Shown here one piece after another: positions 1 to 8,791 of a stretch of 24,632 nt of DNA (its first letter is position 1; each line of letters opens with the position of its first letter). The stretch spans positions 1 to 24,632 of IMG/VR virus record IMGVR_UViG_3300025483_000071. One strand, given 5' to 3'. The translations under genes and the position numbers were made by a program. This DNA comes from a virus. Under the pieces are notes generated by a model. That model was not told where the DNA came from, made no database searches, and worked only from the letters and a program-made list of their open reading frames with translations.

Positions 1-1869
1 AGTATTTGTATCAGATCCAAATGAATATGTTGGAAGCGCTGCAGTACCGCTTGCGCCTCTTGCTTGTCCAGCAAATACGATAGAAGCTCCGGTATCTCCA
101 AAATTTGCATAGAAAGAGTTGTTATCTGAATCGTAGTAAGCGGGTGCAAAAATGGCTTGAGTAAAGTCAGCGGAATCACTATCGATGTTTACTCGCTCGC
201 CACCGCCTGTGTTGATTTTAAATACGTTATCGGCCGAGAAACCAAAGTATGATGTTGTATTACCGCGATGACGAATAAAATCATCTAGGTCAATACGTTG
301 CATCTCAGATACACCGGCTGGATTTGTAAAGTACGCGGTATCATTTGCATCTACAAATCTTGGAGCAACTAGATCTGTTCCAACAGTAACTGACGAGGCA
401 GTTGTTGTGAATACGGTATTACCACCTGCTGTTAATGTGATTTGGTTATCAGTAAATTCTAGATAAGTATCAGTATCTCCGTTATGAAGTAATCTATCGT
501 CGATCCCTACTCTGTTCATTACGGACGTTGAAGCGAAATTACCGAAATAAGCTTGGTTGTCGTTATCGTAATATACCGGTGAATACACCGCATTTACTGC
601 TGTCACACCATTGTTGTCAACGACAAGCCTTTGAGAGTTGCCGGTTCTAACTTCTAAAGAATCAGGACCATCAAAATTAATGAACGTATCTGAGTCGCCG
701 TCTGCAATGATTTGACCGTACAACTCAATGTCATTTAGATGAGATGCGGCAGCAGGTTCTACATAATAAGAAGCGTTGTCTGCATCTACAAACTGCTCGG
801 CAACAACATTTCTTCCTACAATCCAGTCATCGTTAGTGTCTGATTTTGCAGCATAGTTGAGTGAAGAGTTTAAGAAACCAATCTCACCAAGACTTGAATA
901 CAAAGATCTGTTAACGTTTTGGCCATCCATAATAAGCTGAGCACCAGCTGCAGTATTATTACCAAGAGTTAAAGTTCCTTGGAAGATATAGTCGCCTGTA
1001 CCAGTATCATTTGCATCTGAACGCAGGAACTGAGCAGCTTCTAAGCCGTCAACTGTGTCAGCATCAAAGCCATTACCAGATCCTTCGTCAGCAGTTGTAA
1101 TGATTCTGCCGAGTGGATTACCGTTTGTTTCAATCTGCCAATAGTCAGATGTTTCATTCCACACTAGCGCTGGGTTTGTAAGATTTCCACGTTCTACTTC
1201 AATACCAGCATTTTCTGTTGGAGTACTTCCCGTATAGTTTGCATTTAGAGTGATAATGTTATCAGAAAGTAGAATTTCTTCTGTATTGATGTATGTAGTT
1301 ACGCCTTGTACTGTGAGATTACCCGTGATAGTAAGGCTACCATCCATAGTATCATCTTCATCTGCACGAAGGAATTGAAGTGAATCAAGTCCATCGAGTA
1401 AGTCGGCATCCAAACCAGAACCCGCACCGTCGTTATTCGCATTCCAGAATACGTTACCTAGATATTGTGGCTCGCGTTTAAAATCGATACCTGTTGAACT
1501 AAATTCAAGATCTGTAACGCCATTGTAAACAATTTCAAGACCATCAGTATCGTCATAGAATCTAATACCGTTGTTTTGACCTGAGTTTGTAATCTCATAA
1601 TCACCTGAACCAAAGTTCACGATTTGAAGACTATCTGAATCGCCTCTAAATTCTGTGACAATTGAATTTGCTGCATGACCTCCAGTATTGAAGATCTGCA
1701 TTGTTGCTAAACTTGCATTTGATTGAGTAAACGATGCTGATCCGGTAAATAATGAACTACCAATTACTTGCAACTCGTCTGTGCTGTTAAATGAAGTTGA
1801 GCCTACTACAATAGCACCAGTTGGTGACAATAGGCCATTTTTGACTATAAACTTTTTATCGTTTGCCAT
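1..1869 (-). CDS. Phage tail-fibre-like structural protein, C-terminal part outside the window
   Basis: The reading frame opens at ATG 1869 (MANDKKFIVKNGLL) and has no stop down to base 1, so 623 codons are visible and the gene is partial. A GGGGAG ribosome site at 1880-1885 and a late promoter at 1912-1919 support this start. After the N-terminal stretch come a GLDADLLDGLDS module, then TGNLTVQG and INTEEILLSDNIITLN, a segment common in phage fibres, then a second DADTVDGLEAAQFLRSDAND module. The rest carries four copies of a short aromatic module of the form x-[YF]-[YV]-D-[AS]-[DN]-[DN]-x-[AS]-[FY]-[YF], at about 745-800, 535-585, 311-367 and 101-151. The last visible residues (PTYSFGSDTNT) look like the start of another fibre domain. 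No catalytic motif was seen. The role, inferred from family resemblance, is a virion fibre or baseplate appendage. Two modules closely resemble part of the 1394-aa protein encoded at 4229-8413. Confidence 0.93.
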   Translation of the reverse strand, partial: MANDKKFIVKNGLLSPTGAIVVGSTSFNSTDELQVIGSSLFTGSASFTQSNASLATMQIFNTGGHAANSIVTEFRGDSDSLQIVNFGSGDYEITNSGQNNGIRFYDDTDGLEIVYNGVTDLEFSSTGIDFKREPQYLGNVFWNANNDGAGSGLDADLLDGLDSLQFLRADEDDTMDGSLTITGNLTVQGVTTYINTEEILLSDNIITLNANYTGSTPTENAGIEVERGNLTNPALVWNETSDYWQIETNGNPLGRIITTADEGSGNGFDADTVDGLEAAQFLRSDANDTGTGDYIFQGTLTLGNNTAAGAQLIMDGQNVNRSLYSSLGEIGFLNSSLNYAAKSDTNDDWIVGRNVVAEQFVDADNASYYVEPAAASHLNDIELYGQIIADGDSDTFINFDGPDSLEVRTGNSQRLVVDNNGVTAVNAVYSPVYYDNDNQAYFGNFASTSVMNRVGIDDRLLHNGDTDTYLEFTDNQITLTAGGNTVFTTTASSVTVGTDLVAPRFVDANDTAYFTNPAGVSEMQRIDLDDFIRHRGNTTSYFGFSADNVFKINTGGGERVNIDSDSADFTQAIFAPAYYDSDNNSFYANFGDTGASIVFAGQARGASGTAALPTYSFGSDTNT

Positions 1870-1879
1870 TCGGTTCACT

Positions 1880-1885
1880 CTCCCC
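1880..1885 (-). promoter_or_regulatory. Ribosome binding site for the gene starting at 1869
   Basis: GGGGAG on the minus strand lies ten bases before ATG 1869. It supports the start of a gene that is otherwise incomplete in the window. Confidence 0.6.
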
Positions 1886-1911
1886 AGTTTGGCGTATATT
1901 CTGTTTTGATA

Positions 1912-1919
1912 TATTTATA
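1912..1919 (-). promoter_or_regulatory. T4-type late promoter TATAAATA
   Basis: An exact TATAAATA octamer on the minus strand, in the 55-base gap between the stop at 1925 and ATG 1869. This is the consensus -10 element of T4 late promoters, read by the phage sigma factor gp55 with its coactivator. It sits about 43 bases upstream of the ATG, so a short leader is expected. A second exact copy lies at 8769-8776 in an equivalent position, which makes chance unlikely. Confidence 0.8.
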
Positions 1920-1924
1920 AGATG

Positions 1925-4171
1925 TTAAGTAATCGTAGTGCCTACAACTTTAAATACTGTGCTTGAACTTGAAGCAGGTGTTGCTAATAGTTGTACAAAG
2001 GGTCCATTAATCGATACATCAAATATTGCTAGAGAACTGCCAGTATACACAGTACCATATTCTGTTGCAATTGCCGTAGATCCATCATGTGTAATTAGCA
2101 ATTTAGAAATATGTCTAGCACTACCTTGAGTTGCAGTAATTGTTAACTCAGCACCACTATACGTTGTAGGGAATACTTGTACTGTTGTTTGCGAAGTAGA
2201 AGTCGTTGTAGTGCTCGATGAAACAAAAGTAGAGTGACTTAGATTAAAATTACCCTGTACAGTCAAGTTGCCTGTCATTGTATCGCCGGTAACGTTTACA
2301 TATCTAGCGTCAGCAGTTGCTTCATCTAAGTAAGATCTTACACCTTTTGTTACAGCAATTACGTGACCAAAATCGTCAAAGTCTAAAGCTTCAACAAATT
2401 CTTGAGATACGCCTGTATTCGCAAAAGTAAGATTAGCTTGTGAAGAAGTATCATCGTGATCGATTGTAACGTTACTACCAAGAGCTCCGCCACCAGTTAA
2501 ACCGTCTCCAGCAATTACTTGAGTTGTTTGAGTTACAAATATTGTATCAGATTCTGTTTCTGTATAGTAACGGTTATCAAGTTGACCGCCTTCTAACTCA
2601 GTTTCTGTATAGTAACGATCATCTAAATTTAAAGTACCAAGACTTGTCACATGACCAAAACCATCTACATCTACACTTTGTATTACGCTACCTTGTACGT
2701 TAGTTACAGATGCCTGAGTACTCGTGTCGTCGTGCTGAATATGAATTGAAGCATTATTAGATTGGTTAAGAGTAAATGTTGTTGAAGTTACTACCAAGCC
2801 ATTGTTTGCAACAATATCAACCTGGCCGTCACCAATCAGATTAGATGCGTTGTTTGAAGATTCGTCAAAGATTTCTTGCGCAGAATATCCATCAAGAGTA
2901 TCCGCGTCAAGACCAGATCCATCACCGTCAACTGTTAAAAGAGCTGAAAGGATTTCTGCTGGTGTCTGGTCGCCAGTAGCACCTGCTTCGATACCATCGA
3001 GCTTATCACCGTCGGCTGTAACATCTCTTCCATTTATTGTATTTGCTGTGATTTGATTGAACGAATCAATAGTAGTGTTGAATACCGATCCATCACCAGT
3101 TTCTATAGCAAGTGTATTGTTTGATGAATACCAATTTACGTCTTCAACGCCAGCAACTGCGGTATTAGACATCGATGTAATACGACCATCTAATCCTACT
3201 GTTACAACAGGAATTTGAGATGCACTTCCATATGTTCCAGCAACAACACCTGAGTTAGCAATATCTGTAGTAACACTTATGTTACCATCTGTTGCAGTTG
3301 CCGTACCTGTTACATCGCCTGTTAGCGTAACTTCTGTTTCTGTAGCAACATGAAAAACAGATCCATCACCAGTTTCTAGAGTGATTGTATTGTTAGCAGC
3401 CGAATATGTAAAGTTATCTACACCGGCAACAGGAGTAGTATTTGCTAATGTAATTCTACCGTCGCTTGCGATTGTAAGAACTGGTATAGCTGTGGCAGAT
3501 CCATACGTATTTGCTGTAACACCAGTATCAGTTAGAGCGCCATTAACTACTCCACCTACAGTGATATCACCAGCAAAGTGACCGTTGTTTGCACTAATGT
3601 CACCGGCGACGTCTAACGCATCAAAGCCAAGTGTATCAATGTTAATTGAGTTGGCGGTAAGATCCTCAACTACGAGATCTTTAAATTGATTTAAGAATAT
3701 ATTATATACTGTACCGTCGCCAGTTGTCAACGACAATTGATTGTTTGCGCTGTCATACGTAAAATCATCTACGCCTGCGACTGCAACAGTATTTGCATTT
3801 GTAATTCTACCATCTGTATCAACAGTAATTACTGGAATGGCGGTAGAAGACCCATAAGTGTTTGCTGTAACACCTGTGGCTGTATTAGTGAAGTTGCCCC
3901 AATCTAAATAGTAAGATCCCTCTTGGCCATCTAGAAGATCTGCATCCAATCCTGAGTTAGCGCCATCAACTCCCGAAAGAAGTGAGAGGATAGCAGCCGC
4001 ATCAAGGTCTGCCGAAACGTCTACAATAGATTCGGTATTTGCAACAGCGTCATATTTCTTAAAATATAATTTACCATCGGCGGTGTTAATGGCAATTTCA
4101 CCAAGCTCTAGCTGAGCGGTGGTCGGAATTCGGCCAGCAACCGAACTACGGCGTAATTTAATTGTTGACAT
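1925..4171 (-). CDS. Phage tail-fibre-like structural protein, 748 aa, with a triplicated repeat
   Basis: Starts at ATG 4171 with an AAAGGGA ribosome site seven bases upstream. Residues 4-40 (KLRRSSVAGRIP...ELGEIAINTADGKLYFKK) match the short N-terminal module often seen on phage fibre and receptor-binding proteins. DADLLDG and DADTLDG modules follow at about 75-90 and 420-435, with KLDGIEAGATGDQTPAEIL at about 390-408 between them. A repeat of about 57 residues (core TYGSxxxIPVxTVxxDGRIT, then VAGV, then ETGDGSVF) occurs three times, at about 100-155, 217-273 and 308-364. Two copies of DDTSxQA followed by DxFGHV lie at 480-508 and 572-604, and paired DNRYYTETE elements lie between them. The last ~85 residues form a separate beta-rich domain (ISKLLITHDG...EYGTVYTGSSL). 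Virion fibre or appendage by resemblance; the exact position on the particle is not readable. It ends five bases before the next late promoter. Confidence 0.94.
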   Translation of the reverse strand: MSTIKLRRSSVAGRIPTTAQLELGEIAINTADGKLYFKKYDAVANTESIVDVSADLDAAAILSLLSGVDGANSGLDADLLDGQEGSYYLDWGNFTNTATGVTANTYGSSTAIPVITVDTDGRITNANTVAVAGVDDFTYDSANNQLSLTTGDGTVYNIFLNQFKDLVVEDLTANSINIDTLGFDALDVAGDISANNGHFAGDITVGGVVNGALTDTGVTANTYGSATAIPVLTIASDGRITLANTTPVAGVDNFTYSAANNTITLETGDGSVFHVATETEVTLTGDVTGTATATDGNISVTTDIANSGVVAGTYGSASQIPVVTVGLDGRITSMSNTAVAGVEDVNWYSSNNTLAIETGDGSVFNTTIDSFNQITANTINGRDVTADGDKLDGIEAGATGDQTPAEILSALLTVDGDGSGLDADTLDGYSAQEIFDESSNNASNLIGDGQVDIVANNGLVVTSTTFTLNQSNNASIHIQHDDTSTQASVTNVQGSVIQSVDVDGFGHVTSLGTLNLDDRYYTETELEGGQLDNRYYTETESDTIFVTQTTQVIAGDGLTGGGALGSNVTIDHDDTSSQANLTFANTGVSQEFVEALDFDDFGHVIAVTKGVRSYLDEATADARYVNVTGDTMTGNLTVQGNFNLSHSTFVSSSTTTTSTSQTTVQVFPTTYSGAELTITATQGSARHISKLLITHDGSTAIATEYGTVYTGSSLAIFDVSINGPFVQLLATPASSSSTVFKVVGTTIT
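3080..3874 (-). repeat. Three copies of a ~57-residue fibre repeat
   Basis: Copies at about 3707-3874, 3353-3523 and 3080-3250, all in frame in the 748-aa protein. Each reads TYGS, then IPV, then DGRIT, VAGV, and a closing TGDG[ST]V. Copies two and three are more alike at the end (ETGDGSVF) than copy one (TTGDGTVY). The spacers between copies differ in length, so this is a dispersed internal duplication rather than a strict tandem array. Confidence 0.85.
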
Positions 4172-4228
4172 ATGTATGTCCCTTTGTTATAATACCTATA
4201 TAGGTTACAAAATAATATTAGTTGTTTC
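4172..4228 (-). promoter_or_regulatory. Intergenic gap with ribosome site and a 12-base palindrome
   Basis: This 57-base gap separates two fibre genes. It holds the AAAGGGA ribosome site (4179-4185) for ATG 4171 and a perfect 12-base palindrome ACCTATATAGGT at 4194-4205. No exact late promoter octamer and no hairpin followed by T's is present, so the downstream gene is probably reached by read-through from the promoter at 8769-8776. The palindrome could be a protein-binding site or chance in AT-rich DNA. Confidence 0.5.
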
Positions 4229-7200
4229 TTAAAATGTTCCTCCATCAATCTCATTAATAGCAATAGCAACTTGGCCGGCTGTGACGGTTGTATCTACACC
4301 ATCTGTACCGGTAAATGTTAAGCTCGTGCCGAGATTGATTTCAGTATTCGCACCGTTTTCATCAACAATCGTAAATGGTTTTGCTTCTAGTGTATCATTA
4401 TTTATCTCAAGCGTAGAATTATCTACATTAACAGAGAACGTTGTACCTGTCAAGGTTAAACCGTCTCCACCAGTATATGTTCCCTCTCCTGAGAACTGAT
4501 ACCAATTTACAGCATCTGTTCCAAGACTAAAAGTTTCAGCATCATTAACAGTTGCAACATATCCAGTACCTCCATTTGTGGTACCGTCAGTTACAAATTG
4601 GAAAGATCCAGGAATCTCAGATGATTCGTTAAAGTATTCTCCTCTAGTAAGAACCCAAGGAGTTGCACCACTGCCGATCACGGTGACTTCATATGAGCCA
4701 TTTTCTTCTGCATTGGTCTGATCTTTAACAAGTACTTTATCTCCAATATTCCATGAAATAACATCATCTAAAGAGAAAGCCACATTAGTGTTGGCTGTAA
4801 GAGTTCCTGCACCGTTATTGTATATAGCACCAAGATCTACTGTAGTAGCAGCAAGAGCAGAAGGAATAACTCTTAGACCTTGTACTGTATTATCTACATA
4901 AGTTTTATTAGCAGCATCTGTCCCTGCTGTTGGTGCGGCAACATTTGTAATTCTAGAACTATTAACATTTAATTCAAGAGCTGTTCCAGTACTAATTGAA
5001 ACACCATTAGCTTGAAGTTGTAGATCTTGTCCGTTGTCTACATATATTCTTCTGTCTGCGCCTGATCCACCGATCTTAACATCAGAAGCCTGTACAACTG
5101 TTTCAACTTGAATATGTTTAAGGAACGAGTTCGTACCACCTGGATGTAAGAAGTAAGTTGTAGCATCTGCGTCTACAAATCTTTCGGCTTTAACATCACC
5201 GTTTTGTACAACCCAATCACCAGACTGTTTATCTGCATAAGCTGCAAAGTTGAATGTTTGATCAAGGAAACCAATCTTTCCGCTTGTTGCATAGATATAC
5301 GCGGAAGAAGACGCGCCATCTTTCATTTCAATTTGAGAATATGACTGGCCTTCACCAACCTTCAAACCTTTAATGATAGAGGTTCCGTTTGGATCCATGT
5401 AATACGCGTTGTCGTCTGAATCGTAATATCTTGGAGCAAAAACATTACCAGTAAATGTCGCGCCCGTGGTTGTTGAATATCTTGTATCTAGATATGTGTA
5501 GTCTAGATTAATATCAGGAACAGATCCAGCAGACTGAGTATGAGTAATACTGATACCGCTGTTATTGGCAGTAGATTCAATGTCGTTAACGTAATTCGCA
5601 GTAATCGTAACCGGAATTGTAACGTCGCCGCCTTGTACTACTGTATTTGCACCGCTTACGTCACCACCTAGATTAATATCAAAGTTTGTAATTTCTGCAT
5701 AAATCGTGTTGTTAGCATCGATGTTAAAGAAGTTGATACCTTTGTTAAGACCTGCATCCTGACCGTCCGTAAACATAAGACCAACGAGGTCATGCACAGT
5801 TTCTGTAAAGTCAGGAATCGCATTCGCTTGAAGTTCAACTGGAATCTCTGTAGCAAAATCAATACGCCCATCTGCAGTAATTCTAATACGAGGAGAAAAT
5901 CCATCATTACCGTATATGCCTTCAGATCCGGCCATTGGCTCGGTAAGACCAAGCTCAAAAGAGTTGTTTGCTTGATCTGGAACACCTTTTACTTCCAAAT
6001 GATCTTCAGTGAAAGTAATAGTTGGGCTTTGAATTAGGTTGATATAGTTATAAGTATTCGCACCGTTTTCACCTGAAATGATACTTAAGTTAGAGGTGAA
6101 TGTATCAACATAAGCTTTGTTTGCAGCATCGGTCGCGGCTGTGGGTGTTGCTACATCAGTAATTCTATTATTGTTAACACTGATATTTCCAGCAGCATCA
6201 AGGTTTAGATCGCCAGCAGATGTGATAGTAGAATTAGCAACAATGTTTGTTCCAATGGTAAGTTGCTTAACACCGGCTGTAAAGAATTCTAATTCATCAT
6301 TGTCTGCGTTTGGAGATGATTCTGCAGTAATCTTCGTATCTTGGTCGATGTCAATTACTGAACCAGCAAGACCTGCCCATCCTAATCCATCATAACCTTC
6401 GAAGCGAGAATCATCCGTGTTATAGCGTAACATACCAGTTACTGCTGACGGTCTTTCTGCTACAGTACCAACTGGAATCTTAACAGCGCCTGTTGTGTCG
6501 ATAGTAATAACTTCATCGTTGCTGTCAATCGTATCTACAAACAGTTTGTTCCAATTTTTAACAGGAGAACCTAAATTGTAAGATCTATCTGCATCTGGAA
6601 TCAAGTTACTTTCAAAATCAGCAACTACTTGAATAGCATCTGTATTTGCATCACCAATAGTAATGTTACCGCCGATAGTAACGTTTCCAGTTACATCAAC
6701 ATTTCCGTAGAAATAAGTAGTATTTGAAGAATCGATTTTTGCAGCAAGCGATCCGCCAGTAATAAATCTTAATTCATCGTTATCAGAGCCAGGCGACGAT
6801 TCAGCAGTAATCTTTGTATCTTGATCAACATCAATAACGCCTCCCAACCCAGACCAAGCAACGCCGTCATATCCTTCAAACTGACCGTCTTGGTTGTTAA
6901 AACGAATCATACCTTGAACTGGTGTTGGGCGTTCTGTAGTATTTCCGTTTGGAATTGTAATAGCGCCTGTTGTATCAATTACAACATTAACATTGGCAAG
7001 CATTTGTGTGGAATCTAAAAGAAGTGTTTGTGTTCCACCAGTGAAAAATTTAAGTTGGTCGTTATCAGAGCCTGCAGTATTTTCTGCTTCAATTTTTGTA
7101 TCTTGGTCAACATCAATAACACCGCCGAGTCCTGACCAAGCAATGCCATCGTATCCTTCGAATTGTCCATCAAGAGAATTAAAGCGAATCATACCTTGAG

Positions 7201-8413
7201 CAGGTGATGGTCTGTCGCTAGTATTTCCTGTAGGTAAAGCTACTGCACCTGTTCCACCAATTTGTAAAATACCGGTGTTAGGTGTAATAGAATTTATTAC
7301 TTGGCTAGCATCTACGTGAAACTCTGTGCCTTCTAATGAAAGACCGTTACCAGCAGTAAATGTACCAACACCTTGGAACTGAGTCCAAGTAATATCATTA
7401 ACATCTAGTTGGAACGTTTCAGCGTCAGCAACAGTAGCAACCCAACCAGTTTGTCCGTAAGTATTACCGTCTGTTACAAATTCGTATGATCCTGGAACAT
7501 CTGATGCTTTTACGTTAAAGAATGCTCTTCTAAGTACCCAATCGATAAGAGAAGAACCGACAACATCGATATTATATGAACCGTTTTCTTCTGGATTATT
7601 CTGGTTTTTAACGAGGACATTGTCTCCTCTTGACCAGTTTATAACGCCATCAATATTTAGAATTGGAGCTGCTGGAATAGTAATCGTAGCGCCGATGCTC
7701 GTATTACCACTTTCAAATGTGCCACCAAGATCTGTTGTCGTTGCTGCTAATGCTGTAGGTCTTACTATAAGTCCTTGAGCAGTATTGTCAACATATCTTT
7801 TGTTTGCCGCGTCTCTTGGATCTACTGGATCTTCGACAACACGAACAGTTAATTCAAGAGCGACTAGTTCGTCTGATAGATATTCTCGTGTTACAACATC
7901 TGTGTTTGCTTCAGGAGGCGCAACATTAATAAGTCTATTATTACTGAATGAAATATCATTGTTTGGACCTGATATAGATCCAACATTTGTAAATGACAAA
8001 CCATCTAGTGTAGACGTGTTGCCGCCTAAATTAAGTACTGTATTCGCAAAACTAATCGATTGAGAAGAAATAACTCCATTGGCAAATGAGAAGTTAGACG
8101 TATTTAACTCGGTGTTAGTAACAGTAGTAAGATGCCCAAACTGATCTACTGTAATATTATTAAGTAGACCAAGCGCGGTGTTATTTGTATTTGCTTGTGA
8201 AGATGTATCAGCGTGAGAAACTTCTACATTTGCCGTTTCAATCTGATTTGCAGTTACAACAATACCGTCGCCGGCTGTGATATTAGCAATATAATTGCCG
8301 GTTGTATCAGCGCCAAGTGCGACTGAATCTGGTGTTATAAGAGGCTTTTTCTCTCCGGCAGCTACAAGTCTTACTGAGTTTGTTTGGGAGTTAACCTTTA
8401 ATTTGATAGCCAA
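4229..8413 (-). CDS. Phage tail-fibre-like structural protein, 1394 aa, TTG start
   Basis: Begins at TTG 8413 (MAIKLKVNSQ), eight bases after a strong GGAGG at 8422-8426 that lies inside the end of the preceding gene; no ATG or GTG alternative is visible nearby. Domains in order: an N-terminal beta part with HADTSSQA...VDQFGHL (68-100); a DAANKRYVD hinge plus a domain of about 170 residues (198-368) with LVKNQ-ENGSY and VPGSYEFVTDG; three copies of a GMIRFN...FEGYDG...DxDQDTK module (399-470, 493-565, 653-720); a second DAANKAYVD hinge (762-770); a unique region with FTDGQDAGLNKG; YYDSDDNAYY and RFVDADATTYF modules (996-1095); and a second copy of the ~170-residue domain (1156-1330). No enzyme motif was seen. 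Likely a trimeric virion fibre. It is three bases downstream of, and in the same frame as, the 108-aa gene. Confidence 0.93.
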   Translation of the reverse strand: MAIKLKVNSQTNSVRLVAAGEKKPLITPDSVALGADTTGNYIANITAGDGIVVTANQIETANVEVSHADTSSQANTNNTALGLLNNITVDQFGHLTTVTNTELNTSNFSFANGVISSQSISFANTVLNLGGNTSTLDGLSFTNVGSISGPNNDISFSNNRLINVAPPEANTDVVTREYLSDELVALELTVRVVEDPVDPRDAANKRYVDNTAQGLIVRPTALAATTTDLGGTFESGNTSIGATITIPAAPILNIDGVINWSRGDNVLVKNQNNPEENGSYNIDVVGSSLIDWVLRRAFFNVKASDVPGSYEFVTDGNTYGQTGWVATVADAETFQLDVNDITWTQFQGVGTFTAGNGLSLEGTEFHVDASQVINSITPNTGILQIGGTGAVALPTGNTSDRPSPAQGMIRFNSLDGQFEGYDGIAWSGLGGVIDVDQDTKIEAENTAGSDNDQLKFFTGGTQTLLLDSTQMLANVNVVIDTTGAITIPNGNTTERPTPVQGMIRFNNQDGQFEGYDGVAWSGLGGVIDVDQDTKITAESSPGSDNDELRFITGGSLAAKIDSSNTTYFYGNVDVTGNVTIGGNITIGDANTDAIQVVADFESNLIPDADRSYNLGSPVKNWNKLFVDTIDSNDEVITIDTTGAVKIPVGTVAERPSAVTGMLRYNTDDSRFEGYDGLGWAGLAGSVIDIDQDTKITAESSPNADNDELEFFTAGVKQLTIGTNIVANSTITSAGDLNLDAAGNISVNNNRITDVATPTAATDAANKAYVDTFTSNLSIISGENGANTYNYINLIQSPTITFTEDHLEVKGVPDQANNSFELGLTEPMAGSEGIYGNDGFSPRIRITADGRIDFATEIPVELQANAIPDFTETVHDLVGLMFTDGQDAGLNKGINFFNIDANNTIYAEITNFDINLGGDVSGANTVVQGGDVTIPVTITANYVNDIESTANNSGISITHTQSAGSVPDINLDYTYLDTRYSTTTGATFTGNVFAPRYYDSDDNAYYMDPNGTSIIKGLKVGEGQSYSQIEMKDGASSSAYIYATSGKIGFLDQTFNFAAYADKQSGDWVVQNGDVKAERFVDADATTYFLHPGGTNSFLKHIQVETVVQASDVKIGGSGADRRIYVDNGQDLQLQANGVSISTGTALELNVNSSRITNVAAPTAGTDAANKTYVDNTVQGLRVIPSALAATTVDLGAIYNNGAGTLTANTNVAFSLDDVISWNIGDKVLVKDQTNAEENGSYEVTVIGSGATPWVLTRGEYFNESSEIPGSFQFVTDGTTNGGTGYVATVNDAETFSLGTDAVNWYQFSGEGTYTGGDGLTLTGTTFSVNVDNSTLEINNDTLEAKPFTIVDENGANTEINLGTSLTFTGTDGVDTTVTAGQVAIAINEIDGGTF
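4424..7822 (-). repeat. Two distant copies of a ~170-residue fibre domain
   Basis: Copy one at about 7310-7822 and copy two at about 4424-4948, within the 1394-aa protein. Both share DAANKxYVDNTxQGL, then ALAATTxDLG, LVKxQxNxEENGSY, WVLxR, PGSxxFVTDG, GxVATVxDAETF and a final FxVxxD[AN]S. This 'PEENGSY...PWVLTR' fold is common in phage fibres by family knowledge. The two copies are separated by about 2.4 kb of other modules. Confidence 0.85.
6254..7219 (-). repeat. Three copies of a ~70-residue GMIRFN-FEGYDG module
   Basis: Copies at about 7004-7219, 6719-6937 and 6254-6457, in frame in the 1394-aa protein. Core elements are RPSPxQGMIRFN, DGQFEGYDGxAWSGLGG, VIDVDQDTKI, and SDNDxLxFxTGG. Copies one and two are closer to each other than to copy three, where the core has drifted to GMLRYN and DSRFEGYDGLGWAGL. 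The module resembles the G-x-[IL]-x-[YF]-N...FEGYDG elements widespread in T4-like marine phage fibres. Confidence 0.85.
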
Positions 8414-8426
8414 GGGTTATACCTCC
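8414..8426 (-). promoter_or_regulatory. Start region of the TTG-initiated fibre gene
   Basis: On the minus strand: GGAGG (8422-8426), the stop TAA of the 108-aa gene (8417-8419), a CCC codon, then TTG at 8411-8413. The strong ribosome site decides the non-ATG start. Ribosomes ending the short gene stop on top of this site, which favours coupled translation. Confidence 0.75.
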
Positions 8427-8743
8427 GTTATAGTAGGAACTACTGTCGCAAGTCCTTCTAGGAGCTTAGACGTTTCTCCGGTGGCCTTCTTCATTAACAC
8501 ATCATATTGGTATTTTCCGGGATTTAATGTAGCCGTAGTATCTGATGAAAGCACTAGGGTTACGTCGTTGTTAGCAGTTTCAATATCGAAATCTACTGCT
8601 TTTTTAGACGAGTATAACTTACGCATGTCTGCATGAAACGTGATCGTGCTGAGAACCATCTCGTCATTGTCTTCGTCGAATAGCTCTAAGGATAGACGGA
8701 AATCTGTACCTTGATCTATATAGATATTTGCTTTGGATCCCAT
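8417..8743 (-). CDS. Small beta-rich phage structural protein, 108 aa
   Basis: ATG 8743 follows a weak AAGAGA ribosome site at 8750-8755 and the late promoter at 8769-8776, so it is the first gene of its transcription unit. The sequence (NIYIDQGTDFRLSLELFDEDND, then FHADMRKLYSSKKAVDFD, then LNPGKYQYDVLMK, TGETSKLLEGLATVVP) alternates polar and hydrophobic residues as in an Ig-like beta-sandwich. The PGKYQYDV turn recalls the N-terminal domain of phage upper-baseplate proteins, but this is a resemblance, not a firm family call. There is no signal peptide or membrane segment. Its stop TAA is followed by one codon and then the TTG start of the long fibre gene in the same frame, so the two are translationally linked. 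It may be an adaptor or anchor for that fibre; this is inference from position. Confidence 0.9.
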   Translation of the reverse strand: MGSKANIYIDQGTDFRLSLELFDEDNDEMVLSTITFHADMRKLYSSKKAVDFDIETANNDVTLVLSSDTTATLNPGKYQYDVLMKKATGETSKLLEGLATVVPTITEV

Positions 8744-8768
8744 TTTAAATCTCTTTTGCTTTTTTCTT

Positions 8769-8776
8769 TATTTATA
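8769..8776 (-). promoter_or_regulatory. T4-type late promoter TATAAATA
   Basis: Exact octamer on the minus strand, 26 bases upstream of ATG 8743 and just downstream of the terminator at 8792-8816. It would start the unit 108-aa protein, 1394-aa fibre, 748-aa fibre. T4 late promoters carry this octamer as the only conserved core element. Confidence 0.82.
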
Positions 8777-8791
8777 ATAAAATGATGGTTT

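Noticed and set aside
4060-4171. Diversity-generating retroelement target, because the N-terminus resembles modules on receptor-binding proteins
   Set aside because: No reverse transcriptase, template repeat or variable repeat was seen in the window.
4193-4200. A possible late promoter TATAGGTA before the 748-aa gene
   Set aside because: It differs from the octamer at two central positions, while the two accepted promoters are exact.
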